64,000 nucleotides of DNA from Hymenopus coronatus (taxonomy: Eukaryota > Arthropoda > Insecta > Mantodea > Hymenopodidae): contig CM060890.1 in NCBI GenBank assembly GCA_030762935.1, forward strand, positions 151,314,129-151,378,128, in the 5' to 3' direction. A program made the translations under genes and the position numbers. The notes under the pieces are model-generated. The model was not told the DNA's origin. It did not search any database and worked only from the letters and a program-made list of their open reading frames with translations. Of the stretch, positions 9,099 to 21,299 are shown in pieces. The first letter of the stretch is position 1; every line of letters starts with the position of its first letter.

Positions 9099-9994
9099 CT
9101 AATATGTTACATGCACATAACTTTCTCTAGCTGCTATACAAACTTTTTGCAAAAGATTATTCTTCTTTTTACACAATGCTAATCAAGATAAACATTAGCA
9201 GAAAGTTCTTATTACTTACTTCCTTATAAATACAAGGGAACTAAGGGAATGCACTATGCTAAAGTGATAATCTTATGTTTTAAAAGCTGTTGTTATGCGA
9301 TTGTCATTGCAAATTGCTTCTTTGCTTGGCCAGGAGTAGAACAAAAGAAAAATGTACAATTCCTGCCTGAGAAAAGTATAAGTACTTCACAGTTGAAACT
9401 AATAACAACGAATATCCTGAAAACGGTAAACTACACAAAAAAAATGTATATTACATAAATTGTGTATTTTAACAAGATCTACATGTTTTGTGTAGTAAGT
9501 TTTTGTCTATCTCTGATGGTTTATTAGTTATGCAAAGTTCAGCAAAATTCATCCAGAATAAATAGGTCTTCAGAAGCTATTCCCAGAAAATTCTAGATAT
9601 GCATTTTATTTGTGATTGGAATGGCTTTAATATGTGGTATTTTAATCAGGGACCATTTTTAAGAAAAAGGCCATTTTTAAGAAAAACAACATTTTCGAAA
9701 ATGTTTCCACGTAATGGTTAGTTAGGGGTGGAGGGATATTCTTGAAAATCTATGTGTCCCATCCTTGGAAGTTACCAAACTTAAATACCAAGTTTGGTAT
9801 TTAACTGTCTTTTCTTTTTTGAGCTAAGCTCCACAGACATGCACACACACACACACACATGCTTTCTTTGGATTCAGGGGGTCCTAAAACATGTATTTCC
9901 GATGAAATATTGGTATCAAATTTTTGGGTGGAGTATAATACCTTCTCAAACCACTATGTACATTGTACATACTGGGCTAGAAAACGTAAAAATG
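9099..9994 (+). repeat. Family A, copy A3, nested inside A2
   Basis: It begins CTAATATGTTACATGCACAT and ends GGGCTAGAAAACGTAAAAAT. Both junctions share the A-rich string AAAAAT, consistent with a short target duplication of about 6 bp. Internal order follows the family: A-rich middle, AAAGGG-like block, a CA repeat (9842-9859), the GGATTCAGGGGGTCC segment, then the 3' palindrome ATGTACATTGTACAT (about 9956-9970) about 10 nt before CTAG. Confidence 0.85.
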
Positions 9995-10520
9995 TATATA
10001 ACTATAACATAAATGAGTGTTTTAGCAAGCTCTACACTTTTTGTGTCGTAAGTTTTTGTCTATCTCTTATGGTTTACCAGTTATGCAAAATTCATCCAAA
10101 ATAAGCATATCCTCATGGGCTATTCCCAGAATTTTGAAGATATACATTTTATTTGTCATGTAAATATCTTAAATATAAGATTTTAAACAAAATCGTTACA
10201 GCTATTTTTGAGGAAATCAAATTTGATGAAATTTTTTCCACATAAAGGGTAGTTGGGGTGGGGAATTTTCTAGAAAATCTTTGTGTTGCATCCTTGATAG
10301 ATATTGAATTTAAATATAAAGTTTGGTACTTAACAGACTTTTCGTTTTTGAGCTAAGCTCCCCAAAGACACATGAGCCTTTTCTAAAAATGCTTTTTTTT
10401 TGGATTCAGAGGGTCCCAAAACATATATTTCCAGTGAAATCTCTAAATAAAATTTTTGGGTGCAATACAATAACTTCTCTATACACTATGTATAAATAGT
10501 ACATGAAGAGAAAGTAAAAA
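9995..10520 (+). repeat. Family A, copy A2, 3' part
   Basis: It resumes at GTATATAACTATAACATAAA and runs through the TTCATCC, AAAGGGTAGTTGGGG and GGATTCAGAGGGTCC segments to the terminal GAAGAGAAAGTAAAAA. Together with 8771-9098 it makes a full-length A2, proving that A3 inserted later. Confidence 0.85.
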
Positions 10521-10724
10521 CTACAAAAGATTGAGGTTGGATGAATGTGAAGTAAACTATCCATCAGCTGATATGATGGTGCTGCATTACCATGTATGAC
10601 AGAATGAGCTTCACATTCAACATAAACCTTCAGTCATTTCTAGACTTTTTCTCCTTGATTAGATTAGATTGTTTATTCACCAGAAGTATTACATTTGCAT
10701 ACATGGTTTCGTCAAAATCTTATA

Positions 10725-11400
10725 CAGTCCAACTTGATTAATTCAAACCCTTTTAATTCAAAATTGTAAATAATTCAAGCTTTTAGCATGGTCCCTTGAT
10801 ATTCCTATATAGAACAACGTTAAAAAGTCTTCTGTAAATTAAAACTTTTTTTGGATAATTTTGATATAATGTTCAACAAGAGTGAAAAAAGCATAGGTTA
10901 GCCACACTTGCTGGATAAATTCCAGGAACTGTACTGTGGTCCCATCCCTTCCCCTGCTAAATTCCAGGAAATGCAACATATTGTAGTTGCAATTCCCTCT
11001 CCTGCTGATAAGCAATGTGAGTTACTCAAGCTTCTTGGTGCAATTCCAGGCACTTGTGTTGTACCCCTTTCCATTCTTGGAACCTGTGGTCACATGTTGA
11101 CCTACATTTGCAGCAAATAACTTCCCCTGCAGTAAAGTGAGCATTTTTAAACAGTTACATCAAAATCATCAGTGTGTGTTTAAGTAGTGAACTGAGCCAA
11201 ACCTAAACGTGTAAATTGCAAAACTCTTACTTTAGCTGAAAAGGCAGCAGCCATTCACAAAGTGCAAAAAGGTTTAAAAAAAAAAAGTGTGACATCGCAA
11301 GAGTCTTTGGAACCCCCCAGAATATATTGTCTACATACCTCAAAAAATACGGATAAAATTTTGAACAGTGTAGTTACAAACAGTGACGAAAGTAAAAAAT
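10725..11400 (+). mobile_element. pogo/Tigger DNA transposon, 5' fragment
   Basis: The left end CAGTCCAACTTGATTAATTC directly follows TA (10723-10724), as for pogo-type terminal repeats and their TA target duplication. About 480 bp later comes an N-terminal transposase segment: KTLTLAEKAAAIHKVQKGLKK (about 11215-11280), which matches the CENP-B/pogo helix-turn-helix, then after a frameshift at an A-run (11275-11287) CDIARVFGTPQNILSTYLKK. The catalytic DDE domain and right end are absent; family A copy A4 begins at 11401. Confidence 0.7.
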
Positions 11401-12265
11401 CTGATGTGTTCCATTCACATGACTTTCTCTATATCTCTGCAAAAATTATTATTAAAAAGCTTATGCTTCTATTTATTTCATGCTAATCGAGAAAAAATTA
11501 GCCGAAATAGTCTTATTGCTTGCTTCCTTGTAAGTAGAAGAGAAATAAGGGAGTGCCATAGGTTAAAGTGATAGTCAAAAGCTGGTTGCTATGTGACTGA
11601 AGCTCCTTTGTTTTTATGGACAGGAGTTGACAAATTCCTGTGTGAGAAAAGTATAGTTTTTCACAGCTGAAACCAAAAACAAGGAATATCTCAAAAATGA
11701 TCAACTCCACGAAAAAAAATATATATGATATAAATTGTGTGTTTTAACGTGCTCTATGTTTTTTGTGTTATAAGTTTTTGTCCATCTCTTATGTTTTAGC
11801 AGTTTAGCAAAATTCAGTAAAATTCATCCAGAATAAAGTAGTCTTCAGAGGCTATTCTCAAAAAATTCAAGATACACATTTTAATTGTCAAGTAAATATC
11901 TTTAATATATGATATTTTAATCAAAATCGTTACAGCCATTTTTAAGAAAATCAAAATTTTCTAAAACAGTTCCATGTAAAGGGTAGTTTGGGGTGGGAGG
12001 AGTTTTCTCAAAATCATGTCGCATCCCTGGAAGTTACTGAATCTAAATACCAAGTTTGATATTTTACAGAGTTTTCGTTTTTCAGTTATCTTGTTCACAG
12101 ACACATGGACACACACACACGGACCTTTTTCTGAAAATGCTTTTTATGGATACAGGGGACCCTAAAATATATATTTCCGGTGAAATCTTGGTATCAAATT
12201 TTTGGGTGGAGTGCAATACCTTATCTATACACTATGTACATAGAACGTATACAGAAAGTAAAAAT
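11401..12265 (+). repeat. Family A, copy A4 (reference full-length copy)
   Basis: This 865-bp copy starts CTGATGTGTTCCATTCACAT and ends ACAGAAAGTAAAAAT. The left flank GTAAAAAAT and the right GTAAAAAT look like a short A-rich target duplication. ACTTTCTCTA, 22 nt inside the left end, is the inverse of TAGAGAAAGT at the right end of other copies (ACAGAAAGT here). A CA microsatellite (12108-12120) precedes the 3' part, and a palindrome near ATGTACAT lies shortly before the end. Such asymmetric subterminal inverted repeats, a 3' hairpin, an internal microsatellite and absence of an ORF resemble Helentron-derived HINE/DINE elements; this is inference. It interrupts the Tigger fragment. Confidence 0.85.
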
Positions 12266-13829
12266 CCATGAATACACCAGATATAGATTATAATGCAATT
12301 GCAGCTACTGTATTCCATGACTTGGCCAATCCAAATGCCTCCATGGTAAAAGTCAAAACACTACTGAGTCACTAATGGGGATAGGTGTCCCAAAACTTAA
12401 TTTGTTGGAGTAGATAGTGTAACCATTGCAATGGTAAATGCCAGATTATCTGTAGGTATATAACGATGGAGTTCATCTGGGGGACTGGTGTTTCAACAAT
12501 ATAAGAATGTTGGACATGGAAAGGATTAAAAATAATTATGTAAAGCATGCAAGATAAGAAGAAAGAGGATGACAGAAAAGGATGCAGATAAAGAACATGG
12601 TAGAGCAGATTATGGATATGTTCCAAATTCTTTAAACTCACTTCCCTGCTAATTACATTTTTGTTTATAAGATATGCATTTTCTTAGGAACTGCTGGATG
12701 GAATTGCATGCATTTTTTGTGGTTATTATTAGATATATGCTTTTGAAATTGAACCTAAAACTTGATCCATTCTGCTAAACACTATACTATGTAAAAAAAA
12801 AAAAAAAAAAAAAAACTTAGAAGTTGAATAAAAAAAATCTTTAAAAATTAATTACAAAATAATTAAAGCACAAAGAGTATAGGTTGAGGAAATTAACATG
12901 ACATAGTTCATCTACATTTTGGTGTTATTATCATATTCCAATTCCATTCCACACTAAATGACCTTTATCTGTTTTTTTTATTAATGGATGAAACATCTTG
13001 TGGAACTACTTGTATTAGGTATAAAGCATTGAAAGGTTATGATTATAAAAAGCACACCAAATTTCAAATAAATTGGGTGTATCTACCCAGAGATATGATA
13101 TTTTCTGTCATCAAAGGAAAAAATGTATTTTTCTAGTTATCGTCACCTTAAATGACTGCAATTTCTGCCTTTACAGAGTAGTTAATATGAAAAATCTATT
13201 CAACAAAGAAATAGCAATAAACCTAACCTAATAATGAAGTAAGAATAAAACAAAATATCAACTATTGTTAGTAATAAATCCAGTTTGTTCTTATAGCTTT
13301 ATAAGACTCAAGTTTATAACTATATTTTAATATTTCCTTTCATAGAGTATAGTTTAGCAGGAAAGAAATGTTACAATATCTTTTCTGTACTTTCTCAATT
13401 CAGTATTAATATGGATATTTAAATACTAACCATACATAAATTAAACATACAAGTGCTTTCACAGAAACATAATAAAATAGTGTTAACTTTGCATCATTTA
13501 ACTATGAGTTTTTGATCCTTAACTAGGGGATATAGAAGAGATTATAAAAAGTGTGAATTTTATAGACTTGGCTATTTTGTTTACTTTTATGTTTGTTAAG
13601 TTCTTGTATTAAGAGATGTATACTATAGATCAGTGCTATAACATATTAATGCATTGCTGTTAGTTATTTTTTGTTATTGTTTATTATTATTAATTTATGG
13701 CCTGTCAAATAAGCTAGTGAATGATAATTATTCCTTTTTGTTGGTTGAGCTCAAAAGGAAATACCTGGGGAGTTTTCCCTATCCACCATTTGAAATTTTT
13801 GTTTACAACTTTATAGCTTTGTTGTTCAT
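12266..13829. other. Unassigned AT-rich sequence
   Basis: No coding motif, terminal repeat or tandem repeat was recognised, apart from a poly-A run of about 24 at 12793-12816. Only short ORFs are present, and none resembles a known domain. Confidence 0.6.
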
Positions 13830-13959
13830 TTAACAAAATAAATCTTCTTCTTCCTCATATGAAGCATGTGAGTACAGATATACTTCTGATGGTGGAATGA
13901 ATGATGCAGGAAACTGCCCAGATGCCACTTGGTCCATATGCAGTCCCTGCCTTGATGAG
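13830..13959 (-). CDS. Possible terminal exon of an unknown host gene
   Basis: On the minus strand a T-rich tract ending TTTTGGTTAG at about 13960 could be a 3' splice site. The following open frame encodes about 42 residues beginning SSRQGLHMDQ and ending with an acidic tail (EEEEDLFC) before TAA at 13832-13830. Composition (Ser/Pro/Tyr-rich, then an acidic tail) differs from the surrounding noncoding AT-rich sequence. I do not recognise the protein. No partner exon can be proven; it may be chance. Confidence 0.25.
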
Positions 13960-14414
13960 CTAACCAAAATGCAATACATAATAAAAATATAATGCAAGTT
14001 TGAACATGAAATATACAAACACCTTAAGTATATACTCAAAATTAATAATAATCACTCTAGTATCACTCCTGCAACATCAGCTGTGGTGTCTGCTTCCCAA
14101 TAAGACCAGGAAGACTTGCATAGGTCAAATGTCAACATTTTAGAATGTCCTCATACAGGAGTGACAATGGAACAGTTCAATATGAAAATAATATTCCTTT
14201 CCTGGGAAAGGAAATCACTAATACTGAACTCTAACAATTATGAAAAGGTAGTTCAGAATGCTAAGATTTATCTTCAGTTTGTGTGTTCACAAAATTCTGG
14301 TCAGTCAGCCCTGAAAATGTGAAATAGAAATATTAATTATGGTTATAAAGAAACTAATACAGAAGGGATAGTTCCCAAGTCTGGCAAATTTGTGAAGAGA
14401 AATTCTTTGTTAAA
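13960..14414. other. Unassigned sequence
   Basis: A 68-codon open frame at 14116-14322 (plus) has no recognisable motif. Nothing else is visible before the Helitron begins. Confidence 0.5.
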
Positions 14415-14619
14415 TCTATATATATAAAAATGAATCACCAAAATATATGTACACATATCACTTCCAAACGACTGCACCAAATTGAACAATTCTTTTTCTG
14501 TTGTGTTTGTTATTGTCACGACAAGGTTTGTGGAAAAGAAACTGTTTAAAAATATTACAGAAAAGCTTTTTGTCTCATAATATGAATAATAACAGTGCCA
14601 AGGGAACGTATTTTGGTTA

Positions 14620-15125
14620 ATAGCCGCCAGATGGCAGTGGTACCATGATTATTTATTGCTAAATGGTCATAGTACTGCTACATTTTTCCTCCACATTCAA
14701 TGTTAAGGTAAGGCACCAGTTTATCGAGATAATGATGCAACGCAGCAGTGAAATTCAAATACTTTTTTATGTATTAACTGTTCTTTCCTTACTCCTATAA
14801 TTTAAAATAAATAAGCAAAGAAGCTTTCCTGGCAACAAATGTCTAGAATAAATACTTATTTATTTGCCACTAGAAGACTGTAGTATTGCTCAATTTTTCC
14901 TCCCCATTCAATGTTAAAATCACGCAACAGTTTATCAAGACAGTGACGCAACATAACATTGAAATTCAAATATCTACTATTTATTTGCCGCTAGATGGCC
15001 ATAATACTGCTCAATTTTTCCTCCCCATTTAATGCTAAGGGAATACTCCTGATTATGCAGTCAATAATGTAAGATAACAGTGAAAATCAAATATATTTCT
15101 TATGTACTAACTATTTTTTCCTTGG
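14620..15125 (+). repeat. Three degenerate repeats inside the Helitron
   Basis: Three units share the pieces GCCGCCAGATGG / TTGCCACTAGAAG / GCCGCTAGATGG, then TTTTTCCTCCCCATTCAATG, then CAGTTTATC...GTGA(A)ATTCAAATA. They start near 14625, 14862 and 14985 with uneven spacing. They are noncoding. Confidence 0.65.
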
Positions 15126-15639
15126 TCACATCTTTTAAATAAAGAAATATGAAATAATTATTTTTGTAGTAATTCTTTAAAATGAACAAGTTATAAACTA
15201 TGCACATAAGCAATAATCCTTCTTGGAATCTGAAAATTGCGGAGAAATGACGGGACCCAGATACTAAACTGCTTTAGGTTAACTTCCTATTGGTTATTTG
15301 AGGTTATGTGGTACATGAGCTAGCTTAAAGAACATGAAGATACCCCGTCACCATCACACTGCAATTGCAGTGCTCTTAAAACAACTTATTTAGTAATATT
15401 TTGTGTTAGATGGATAAACTTAATACACAAAGCTAACATCTAATAAAAACTTATCACTTGCCCAACCAGATTTACTGGCTCTTTAGCTATGTCATTGTTA
15501 GCCGTAAAAATGGCCGTTTTGGCATAGAAGTAGATAAAGGAGGTGGAAAACATTAGAAGTAAAGGAAAGAGAGAGATTCGGAAGAAGCATGAATGTTACT
15601 TTGTGACTTTCTCCTTAATGTAATTCATTACCTATTTCA

Positions 15640-16440
15640 GCATTTATCCACCTCACTATTGTTATTATGCCAAAGATATCCTTGCTAACATTGGCAATGG
15701 GTACATTTTTGTTGATACTTCTAATGGCCTCATTCTGTTTCCACCAAATTTTTGTCACTTCACGTCAAAGGAGGAATTAATATTAAAAGTGTTCCCAAAT
15801 ATTGGTGTAAATTACAAAAACTATGCTTGGTTGAGGGAACAAGCCTTTTTAGCAGCAACTAATAAGAATGTAGATGATTTGATACAAAAAAAATTAGAGT
15901 AAAATTCATGGACAAATGCATTCATTTAAGTCAATCAATTCCATTACCAATCCAAATGAAATCGTCAATTATCTAACTGAATTCCTAAATTCATTGAAAT
16001 TGCCAGGATTCCCCACAGAAGATTGTCTCTGTCATAATTATGCTACACAATCTCAATGAGCTGAAATTTTGCAACGCAACAAGATTCGCTGTTAAATAAA
16101 AGTTATGAAAAATTTCATTTAAGCTACTATTATCATAAAGCTCAAAGGCGAGGATGTGCTTATTCCAAGAATACCACTAATGCCAACTGACTTTCCTTTT
16201 GAATTTGAGTGCTCAGTTTCCCATTCTCCTTGCATTCGCAATGACAATAGATCCCAAAGTCAATCATTAGAAATGTATGAAATATAACCCTGGAATTGCC
16301 ATTTTTTTCACATGGGCTGTTGAACATTGCGTGCTCGAGAGTCAGCAAACCATCAGCGCTATTTATTTTCTCTCCAGAAGGAAAATTGTACATTACAAGG
16401 CACTACAATAAAGTATTGTCAAATTATTTCATTTTAATTT
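15640..16440 (+). pseudogene. Helitron helicase (Pif1-like) C-terminal remnant
   Basis: In plus frames with stops: NIGNGYIFVDTSNGLILFPP (about 15690-15750), KVFPNIGVNYKNYAWLREQA (about 15785-15850), then the conserved PRIPLMPTDFPFEFE segment (about 16165-16210), remains of the block that normally reads as a nucleotide-binding GQSLE motif (here SQSQSLEMYEI, about 16250-16280), and FSHG (about 16308-16320). The order matches the end of Helitron helicases, which unwind DNA during rolling-circle transposition. Walker A and B motifs and the N-terminal Rep domain are missing. Confidence 0.8.
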
Positions 16441-16503
16441 CATTTCATTGCATGGTCGTATTGTAAACAGAAAATTTTGTCTCGTTTTTCATTAGGTACA
16501 CCA

Positions 16504-16531
16504 CCCGTGCGAAGCTGGGACAGGCAACTAG
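16504..16531 (+). other. Helitron 3' terminal hairpin and CTAG
   Basis: CCCGTGCGAAGCTGGG can fold with CCC/GGG and GC/GC pairs around a GAA loop, followed 8 nt later by CTAG. This is the usual rolling-circle termination signal. Confidence 0.8.
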
Positions 16532-17195
16532 TTTATAAATAACAAAGAATGGATTTCTAAACTGAGCTGTTTGTACTCTAGTCGATTGTTATGCCATAAA
16601 ATGAACTCCTCGTGATAAAACTCAACTCTGTTTGCATTAAATTGTAGGCAGCCTGTCTTCTCAGGCAGGAGAAGCATGACTGACCAGCATGGTATAATGG
16701 GCATATAAGTAGGAAGAAACATGAAGGGAGAAGTCATTACAACAAACTTTTTAGGCCTTCTCTCTTGTTATGCAAAGTATGGCCAGCGGGTCTTGAAAAC
16801 AGATTAAGCAAACCAATATTTGCTGGTAAAGCCAGTCTAGTGATTTTTATTACTAAATATAGGGATTCTTAATTTGCCTAATGGACACAAAATCAGAAGC
16901 ATTCATTTCAAAAATACATGGAGGTGGTTATCACTTATTTTTTTAACTTTAAACGTCCAGTTAATAATAATGTCAATTCATTACTAGCACATAGGCTCAT
17001 AGAGCCCTTTGTGCCTCATAAACAAAGCTAAAGGCAAGTCCAATGGTCCCAATAAATTAGACATGTGAACATATTGATATTCGCGTCTCTTATATCCACT
17101 AGATCCAAAAACAACAATCCAAGGGATACATACATGGCATGCATTCATATAAAATATCCTGGGAGCTTGCATCATCATCCTGGATTTCCTACACC
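16532..17195. other. Unassigned sequence
   Basis: Unique-looking sequence between the Helitron and the 68-bp array. Minus-strand open frames at 16528-16737 and 16984-17289 show no known motif; the latter runs into the satellite. Confidence 0.5.
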
Positions 17196-17199
17196 TTGG

Positions 17200-20100
17200 G
17201 TGCTCATTATTCAAAAGTGTCTTCTTAGAGTGAATGTGTCCAGTGAGATAACCAACAACTACTCTGAGTCTTGCCCTAGTTGTGTTCATCTTCTCAGAGT
17301 GTTGTGTCCAGTGAGCTAACCAACAGCCACTCTGAATCTTGTTCTAGTTGTGTTCCCCTTCTCAGAGTGTTGTGTCCAGTGAGATAACGAACAGCCACTC
17401 TGAATCTTGCTCTAGTTGTGTTCATCCTCTCAGAGTGTTGTGTCCAGTGAGATAACCAACAGCCACTCTGAGTCTTGTTCTAGTTGTGTTCATCCTCTCA
17501 GAGTGTTGTGTCCAGTGAGATATCCAACAACCACTCTGAGTCTTGCTCTAGTTGTGTCCATCCTCTCAGAACACTGTGTCCAGTGAGATAACCAACAACC
17601 ACTCTGAGTCTTGCTCTAGTTGTGTTCATCCTCTCAGAACACTGTGTCCAGTGAGATAACCAACAACCACTCTGAGTCTTGCTCTAGTTGTGTTCATCCT
17701 CTCAGAGTGTTGTGTCCAGTGAGATAGCCAACAACCACTCTGAGTCTTGTTCTAGTTGTGTTCATCCTCTCAGAACACTGTGTCCAGTGAGATAACCAAC
17801 AACCACTCTGAGTCTTGCTCTTGTTGTGTTCATCCTCTCAGAGTGTTGTGTCCAGTGAGATAACCAACAACCACTCTGAGTCATGTTCTAGTTATGTTCA
17901 TCCTCTCAGATTGTTGTGTTCAGTGAGATAACCAACGACCACTCTGAATCTTGTTCTAGTTGTGTTCATATTCTCAGAGTGTTGTGTCCAGTGAGATAAC
18001 CAACAACCACTCTGAGTCTTGTTCTAGTTGTATTCATCTTCTCAGAGCACTGCATCCAGTGAGATAACCAACAACCACTCTGAGTCTTGTTTTAGTTGTG
18101 TTCATCCTCTCAGTGTTCTGTCCAGTGAGATAACCAACAACCACTCTGAGACTTGCACTAGTTGAGTTCATCTTCTCAGAGCACTGTGTCCAGTGAGATA
18201 ACCAACAACCACTCTGAGTCTTGCTCTAGTTGAGTTCATCTTCTCAGAGCACTGTGTCCAGTGAGATAACCAACAACCACTCTGAGTCTTGCTCTAGTTG
18301 AGTTCATCTTCTCAGAGCACTGTGTCCAGTGAGATAACCAACAACTACTCTGAGTCTTGCTCTAGTTGTGTTCATCCTCTCAGAGCACTGTGTCCAGTGA
18401 GATAACCAACAACCACTCTGAGTCTTGCTCTAGTTGAGTTCATCTTCTCAGAGCACTGTGTCCAGTGAGATAACCAACAACCACTCTGAGTCTTGCTCTA
18501 GTTGAGTTCATCTTCTCAGAGCACTGTGTCCAGTGAGATAACCAACAACTACTCTGAGTCTTGCTCTAGTTGTGCTCATCTTCTCAGAGTGTTGTGTCCA
18601 GTGAGATAACCAACAGCCACTCTGAGTCTTGTTCTAGTTGTGCTCATCTTCTCAGAGTGTTGTGTCCAGTGAGATAACCAACAACCACTCTGAGTCTTGT
18701 TCTAGTTGTGCTCATCTTCTCAGAGTGTTGTGTCCAGTGAGATAACCAACAACCACTCTGAGTCTTGCTCTAGTTGTGCTCATCTTCTCAGAGTGCTGTG
18801 TCCAATGAGATAACCAACAGCCACTCTGAATTTTGTTCTAGTTATGTTCATCTTCTCAGAGTGTTGTATCCAGTGAGATAACCAACAGTCACTCTGAATC
18901 TTGTTCTAGTTGCGTTACCCTTCTCAGAGTGGTGTGTCCAGTGAGATAGCCAACAACTACTCTGAGTCTTGCTCTAGTTGTGTTCATCTTCTCAGAGTGC
19001 TGTGTCCAGTGAGATAACCAACAGCCACTCTGAGTCTTGTTCTAGTTGTGTTCATCTTCTCAGAGTGCTGTATCCAGTGAGATAACCAACAGCCACTCTG
19101 AGTCTTGTTCTAGTTGTGTTCATCTTCTCAGAGTGGTGTGTCCAGTGAGATAACCAACAGCCACTCTGAATCTTGCTCTAGTTGTGTTCATCTTCTCATA
19201 GTGTTGTATCCAGTGAGATAACCAACAGCCACTCTGAGTCTTGTTCTAGTTGTGTTCATCCTCTCAGAGTGCTGTGTCCAGTGAGATAACCAACAACCAC
19301 TCTGAGTCTTGCTCTAGTTGTGTTCATCCTCTCAGAGTGTTGTGTAAAGTGAGATAACCAACAGCCACTCTGATTCTTGTTCTAGTTGTGTTCATCCTCT
19401 CAGAGTGCTGTGTCCAGTGAGATAACCAACAGCCACTCTGAATCTTGCTCTAGTTGTGTTCATCTTCTCAGAGTGTGTGTCCAGTAAGATAACCGGCAGC
19501 CACTCTGAGACTTGTTCTAGTTGTGTTCATCTTCTCAGTGTCCAGAGAGATAACCAACAACCACTCCGAGCTTGGTACTAGTTGTATTCATCTTCTCAGA
19601 GTGCTGTGTCCAGTGAGATAACCAACAGCCACTCTGAGTCTTGTTCTAGTTGTGTTCATCTTCTCAGTGTACAGTGAGATAACCAACAACCACTCTGAGT
19701 CTTGCTCTAGTTGAGTTCATCTTCTCAGAGCACTGTGTCCAGTGAGATAACCAACAACCACTCTGAGCCTGGTACAAGTTGTGTTCCCCTTCTCAGATTG
19801 TTGTGTTCAGTGAGATAACCAACAACTACTCCGAGTCTTGCTCTAGTTGTGTTCCCTTTCTCAGATTGTTGTGTTCAGTGAGATAACCAACAACTACTCC
19901 GAGTCTTGCTCTAGTTGTGTTCATCTTCTCAGAGTGCTGTGTCCGGTGAGATAACCAACAGCCACTCTGAGTCTTGTTTTAGTTGTGTTCATCTTCTCAG
20001 AGTGCTGTGTCCGGTGAGATAACCAACAACCACTCTGAGTCTTGCTCTAGTTGTGTTCATCTTCTCAGAGTGCTGTGTCCGGTGAGATAACCAACAGCCA

Positions 20101-21185
20101 CTCTGAGTCTTGTTTTAGTTGTGTTCATCTTCTCAGAGTGCTGTGTCCAGTGAGATAACCAACAACTACTTTGAGTCTTGTTCTAGTTGTGTTCATCTTC
20201 TCAGAGTGTGTGTCCAGTGAGATAACCGACAGCCACTCTGAGACTTGTTCTAGTTGTGTTCATCTTCTCAGAGTGAGACAACCAACAGCCACTCTGAGTC
20301 TTGTTCTAGTTGTGTTCATCTTCTCAGTGTCCAGAGAGATAACCAACAACCACTCTGAGGCTTGTTCTAGTTGTGTTCATCTTCTCAGAGTGCTGTGTCC
20401 AGTGAGATAACCAACAACTACTTTGAGTCTTGTTCTAGTTGTGTTCATCTTCTCAGAGTGAGACAACCAACAGCCACTTTGAGTCTTGTTCTAGTTGTGT
20501 TCATCTTCTCAGAGTGTGTGTCCAGTGAGATAACCGACAGCCACTCTGAGACTTGTTCTAGTTGTGTTCATCTTCTCAGAGTGAGATAACCAACAACCAC
20601 TCTGAGTCTTGCTCTAGTTGTGCTCATCTTCTCAGAGTGCTGTGTCCAATGAGATAACCAACAGCCACTCTGAATTTTGTTCTAGTTATGTTCATCTTCT
20701 CAGAGTGTTGTATCCAGTGAGATAACCAACAGTCACTCTGAATCTTGTTCTAGTTGCGTTACCCTTCTCAGAGTGGTGTGTCCAGTGAGATAGCCAACAA
20801 CTACTCTGAGGCTTGTTCTAGTTGTGTTCATCTTCTCAGAGTGAGACAACCAACAGCCACTTTGAGTCTTGTTCTAGTTGTGTTCATCTTCTCAGAGTGA
20901 GACAACCAACAGCCACTCTGAGTCTTGTTCTAGTTGTGTTCATCTTCTCAGTGTCCAGAGAGATAACCAACAACCACTCTGAGTCTTGTTCTAGTTGTGT
21001 TCATCTTCTCAGAACACTGCGTCCAGTGAGATAACCAACAACCACTCTGAGTCTTGTTCTAGTTGTGTTTATCTTCTCAGAGTGTTGTGTACAGTGAGAT
21101 AACGAATAAGCACTTTGAGTCTTGTTCTAGTTGTGTTCATCTTCTCAGAGAGTTGTGTCCAGTGAAATAGCCAACAACTCACAGA
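17200..21185 (+). repeat. 68-bp satellite array (about 58 monomers)
   Basis: The monomer runs GTGTCCAGTGAGATAACCAA, then CA(A/G)CCACTCTGAGTCTTG(C/T)T, then CTAGTTGTGTTCATC, then (C/T)TCTCAGAG plus a short variable joint. First units start 68 bp apart (17236, 17304). Between 20210 and 20960 several units lack the TGCTGTGTCC joint and read AGAGTGAGACAACC. A block at about 18753-18963 recurs almost unchanged at about 20596-20808, showing an internal duplication. Scattered open frames rich in SSCVHLLR are translations of the monomer, not genes. Confidence 0.95.
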
Positions 21186-21299
21186 GCCTGATTCCTGTTA
21201 GATTCAAAAGTGCTTGACTTACTTTGCTGCCTGGTCCACTAATAAAATAATAGGCCTCTTTGGCTGTATTTTGCTTTTTTCCAAATCCCAAGATGAGCT

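Larger units (their letters stand above)
14415..16531 (+). mobile_element. Helitron with exact TC/CTAG ends
   Basis: The left end TCTATATATATAAAAATGAA follows an A, and the right end CTAG (16528-16531) precedes a T, so the 2117-bp element sits between A and T with no target duplication, as rolling-circle Helitrons do. Just before the right end is the GC-rich hairpin CCCGTGCGAAGCTGGG (16504-16519). The interior has degenerate repeats at 14620-15125 and the C-terminal part of a Pif1-type helicase (15640-16440). The Rep/HUH nuclease is absent, so the copy is not autonomous. Confidence 0.9.

Noticed and set aside
20171..21034. Cys-rich small proteins (SSCVHLLR frames)
   Set aside because: They are repeated translations of the 68-bp unit with no signal peptide pattern or start context.
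17200..21185. CRISPR-like appearance of the regular array
   Set aside because: Units abut without unique spacers, monomers vary gradually, and the setting is a eukaryotic repeat landscape. It is a satellite.
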